Below, in pieces: positions 7,323-10,954 of a stretch of 10,954 bases of DNA. The notes beneath the pieces were generated by a model, which saw only the letters and a program-made list of their open reading frames with translations, had not been told where the DNA came from and did no database searches. Made by a program: the position numbers and the translations under genes. Position 1 is the first letter of the stretch; every line of letters begins with the position of its first letter. Where the stretch lies: contig JABDPD010000156.1 of the NCBI GenBank assembly GCA_013042895.1, forward strand, positions 1-10,954, written 5' to 3'. The DNA is from Boseongicola sp. GTDB lineage: Bacteria; Pseudomonadota; Alphaproteobacteria; Rhodobacterales; Rhodobacteraceae.

Positions 7323-7352
7323 AAAAAACGCCCAGACCGAAGACTGGGCGTT
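7323..7352 (-). terminator. Intrinsic terminator of clpA
   Basis: Read on the minus strand: AACGCCCAG, T, C-TTCG-G, T, CTGGGCG, TTTTTT. A seven-pair GC-rich stem (7329-7335 with 7344-7350) carries a T-T mismatch, a C-G pair closing a stable UUCG tetraloop, and then six Us (7328-7323). It begins about 22 bases after the clpA stop. It should block most clpA transcripts from entering the ATP-grasp gene. Confidence 0.93.
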
Positions 7353-7374
7353 CTCAATCTTGATAGTCGGCCTA

Positions 7375-9705
<2,331 letters not shown>

Positions 9706-9713
9706 GCTCTGTG

Positions 9714-9719
9714 CTCCTT
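9714..9719 (-). promoter_or_regulatory. Ribosome binding site of clpA (decides GTG start)
   Basis: AAGGAG on the minus strand, 8 bases upstream of the GTG at 9705-9703. It supports the GTG start over the in-frame ATG at 9759. Confidence 0.8.
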
Positions 9720-9759
9720 CACATTGGAGGTCAGGCAGGGAAAGGCCCCACCGTTCCAT

Positions 9760-9881
9760 GGCCTCATAGTATTAGACTTCGGTTAGTTTTGCCGAGCTTC
9801 AAGGCTTTTTTCTTTGCGATACATCACATTTTTACACTGTGACGTAATTTACACCTTAAATCGCGGGAAATTATGGCAATT
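9760..9881 (-). promoter_or_regulatory. AT-rich clpA upstream region with short repeats
   Basis: The stretch between the GloB-like stop and the clpA leader is markedly AT-rich compared with its surroundings and probably holds the clpA promoter. I could not fix a convincing -35/-10 pair: TAATAC lies near 9770, but no good -35 stands 16-18 bases away, and a CTTGAAG (heat-shock sigma-like) at about 9798-9804 has no matching -10 at the expected distance. Short repeats at 9824-9854 are listed separately. No small gene is seen here. Confidence 0.45.
9824..9854. repeat. Inverted TCACA-N9-TGTGA and direct TTTACAC repeats upstream of clpA
   Basis: TCACA (9824-9828) and TGTGA (9838-9842) form a perfect 5-base inverted repeat with 9 bases between. 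TTTACAC occurs at 9831-9837 and again at 9848-9854, a 17-base step. Such spacing could be an operator for a dimeric regulator, but short AT-rich repeats also arise by chance. No known regulator is assigned. Confidence 0.3.
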
Positions 9882-10646
9882 TTAGAAAGAATTTCTTCTG
9901 CGCCGGATTTCTACGAAGACAGCTTCGTCCGAAGCCTCGCTCATATTTAGGGCATCTTTTACGCTCTGCAATCCCACGCGCAGGTATGGATTGGTCTTAT
10001 GTTCCAGTTCAAGCGTCGTTGGAACGGTCGCTTTGCCTGCCGCAAGGTCCGCTTTGGCCTGTTCGATGCGCGCGATGAGATCCGGGTTGTCCGGCTCAAT
10101 TGTCATCGCGAATTCACCGTTTCTGAGCGTGTATTCGTGACCTGAGCAAATCAAAGTTTCCGAGGGCAGGGCACCAAGGCGCATCACGCTGCGATACATC
10201 AACCCAAACCGCTCTTCTGGCGTTTTTCCACAGCCAAGCGCCATCAGACTGTCGGCTGTGAACGCGATATTTGCCTGAGGCACATAGTAGGCGACGTGCC
10301 CGACGGTGTGTCCCGACACATCCATGACCGTCACCGCAAACTCACCAAAATCGAAGCTGTCGCCGTCATCATGTTCAATATCCAGAGTGGGCAAGCGATG
10401 CGCATCCGCCCGGTTGCCGCGAACACGCGCTCCAAACCGTTCGCGCATGATATCGACACCGTCGATGTGGTCCCAGTCGTGATGCGTGATCCAAATCTCG
10501 TCGAGTCCCCAGCCGCGTTGCATCAGGGCATCCATGATCGGGTCCACCTTGGGGGGCGCATCTACCAGCACAGTTTTCCCCTCGACGTGTAAAAGGAAGG
10601 TGTAGTTATCGGACTGTGTCGGGATGGTGACGAGTTCAAATGTCAT
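9882..10646 (-). CDS. gloB: GloB-like hydroxyacylglutathione hydrolase, metallo-beta-lactamase fold, altered zinc motif
   Basis: 254 residues, the normal glyoxalase II length. Family landmarks: SDNY (12-15), the metal motif THHDWDH (54-60), GHTVGH (112-117, His113), [11 protein letters not shown] (131-141, Asp132), CSGHEYT (167-173, His170) and C-terminal NPYLR (219-223). Glyoxalase II hydrolyses S-lactoylglutathione to lactate and glutathione in the cytosol. Two departures stand out. The canonical THxHxDH has Asp57 in place of the second His, a zinc ligand. The FYEG/LFEG residues after GCGK/R, which help hold glutathione, read TPEE. All other metal ligands (55, 59, 60, 113, 132, 170) are kept. 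It may be a diverged glyoxalase II or another thioester/MBL hydrolase. It is divergent from the methyltransferase gene (63 bases). No good ribosome site is close to the ATG; AGAGGG lies about 16 bases upstream. Confidence 0.82.
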   Translation of the reverse strand: MTFELVTIPTQSDNYTFLLHVEGKTVLVDAPPKVDPIMDALMQRGWGLDEIWITHHDWDHIDGVDIMRERFGARVRGNRADAHRLPTLDIEHDDGDSFDFGEFAVTVMDVSGHTVGHVAYYVPQANIAFTADSLMALGCGKTPEERFGLMYRSVMRLGALPSETLICSGHEYTLRNGEFAMTIEPDNPDLIARIEQAKADLAAGKATVPTTLELEHKTNPYLRVGLQSVKDALNMSEASDEAVFVEIRRRRNSF

Positions 10647-10709
10647 GGCAATGCCGATTTAACCCTCTATGGTTTGTACCAAGTGTCAGGCAGAAGAAGG
10701 CAGAGCGCA

Positions 10710-10954
10710 ATGCATCTTGATGTGCTCGATCTCAGAACCTTTTATTACCGTACTCAACTCGGGCGCGGCGCGCAGTCTGCTATCCGTGAACAGGTCACCA
10801 CACTTTGGCCATCTGCCAAAGGACAAAATGTGGCGGGCTTTGGCTTCGCCGTCCCGTTGCTGCGCCCCTACATGGTCGATGCCCGTCGTGTGACAGCCCT
10901 GATGCCGGGCCAGCAGGGCGTCATGCCATGGCCTGCGGGGATGGATAACGTATC
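10710..10954 (+). CDS. Class I SAM-dependent methyltransferase, N-terminal part (3' end outside window)
   Basis: 81 complete codons are visible from the ATG at 10710, with AAGAAGG (10694-10700) as ribosome site. The opening [19 protein letters not shown] and the glycine-rich [13 protein letters not shown] (41-53), in the place of SAM-binding motif I, followed by [19 protein letters not shown], resemble an alphaproteobacterial methyltransferase family often sitting beside a gloB gene. Substrate unknown. The rest of the catalytic domain lies past the window edge. An overlapping plus-strand frame starting at 10669 is a shadow. Confidence 0.82.
   Translation, partial: MHLDVLDLRTFYYRTQLGRGAQSAIREQVTTLWPSAKGQNVAGFGFAVPLLRPYMVDARRVTALMPGQQGVMPWPAGMDNV

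Noticed and set aside
9706..9759. 18-residue N-terminal extension of ClpA from the ATG at 9759
   Set aside because: The ClpA family begins at PSFS; the GTG at 9705 has AAGGAG at correct spacing.
9791..9811. GCC...GGC followed by six Ts as a plus-strand terminator
   Set aside because: Only three base pairs can form, and no plus-strand gene ends nearby.
10669..10893. 74-residue plus-strand open frame near the right edge
   Set aside because: It overlaps the methyltransferase gene in another frame; the methyltransferase frame has a ribosome site and recognisable family sequence.

Overview
The window reads as a chromosomal, mostly core-genome segment of an alphaproteobacterium, most likely a member of the Rhodobacteraceae (Roseobacter type). 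This rests on fairly high GC, dense gene packing, and a set of genes typical of that family: a DUF2125 protein, an extensin-like lipoprotein, ClpA, a GloB-type hydrolase divergent from a methyltransferase, and an ExbB/MotA-like plus OmpA-domain gene pair. I see no transposase, integrase, CRISPR array, rRNA or tRNA. No gene-free stretch exceeds about 180 bases.

Layout, left to right. (1) 1-1142, plus strand: the 3' part of a prephenate/arogenate dehydrogenase gene overlaps by 4 bases an extensin-like, M15-fold lipoprotein gene, followed by a stem-loop. (2) 1211-2212, minus strand: a membrane-anchored DUF2125 protein. It is divergent, with a 43-base gap, from (3) 2256-2819, plus strand: a ChaC-type gamma-glutamylcyclotransferase. 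(4) 2895-6257, plus strand: two genes 3 bases apart encoding an ExbB/TolQ/MotA-like channel subunit and a MotB-like partner. The partner has one transmembrane helix, a roughly 520-residue coiled coil and a C-terminal OmpA peptidoglycan-binding domain. (5) 6238-7293, minus strand: an ATP-grasp amidoligase-like gene (TupA-like) of lower GC, wedged between the motor pair and clpA. (6) 7375-9705, minus strand: clpA, with a textbook intrinsic terminator at its 3' side. (7) 9882-10646, minus strand: a divergent GloB-like metallo-beta-lactamase-fold hydrolase. (8) 10710-10954, plus strand: the 5' end of a SAM-dependent methyltransferase gene.

Functionally, the ExbB/MotB-like pair is the most interesting element. 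It looks like a proton-driven stator/rotary unit anchored to peptidoglycan, with a proline-free helical stalk far longer than the periplasm is wide if fully extended. The extensin-like lipoprotein and the OmpA domain both point to the cell wall. ClpA supplies regulated proteolysis with ClpP (not in the window), and ChaC and the GloB-like protein touch glutathione metabolism. The ATP-grasp gene is the one part that looks acquired. The GloB-like protein has an altered zinc-ligand motif that deserves checking.
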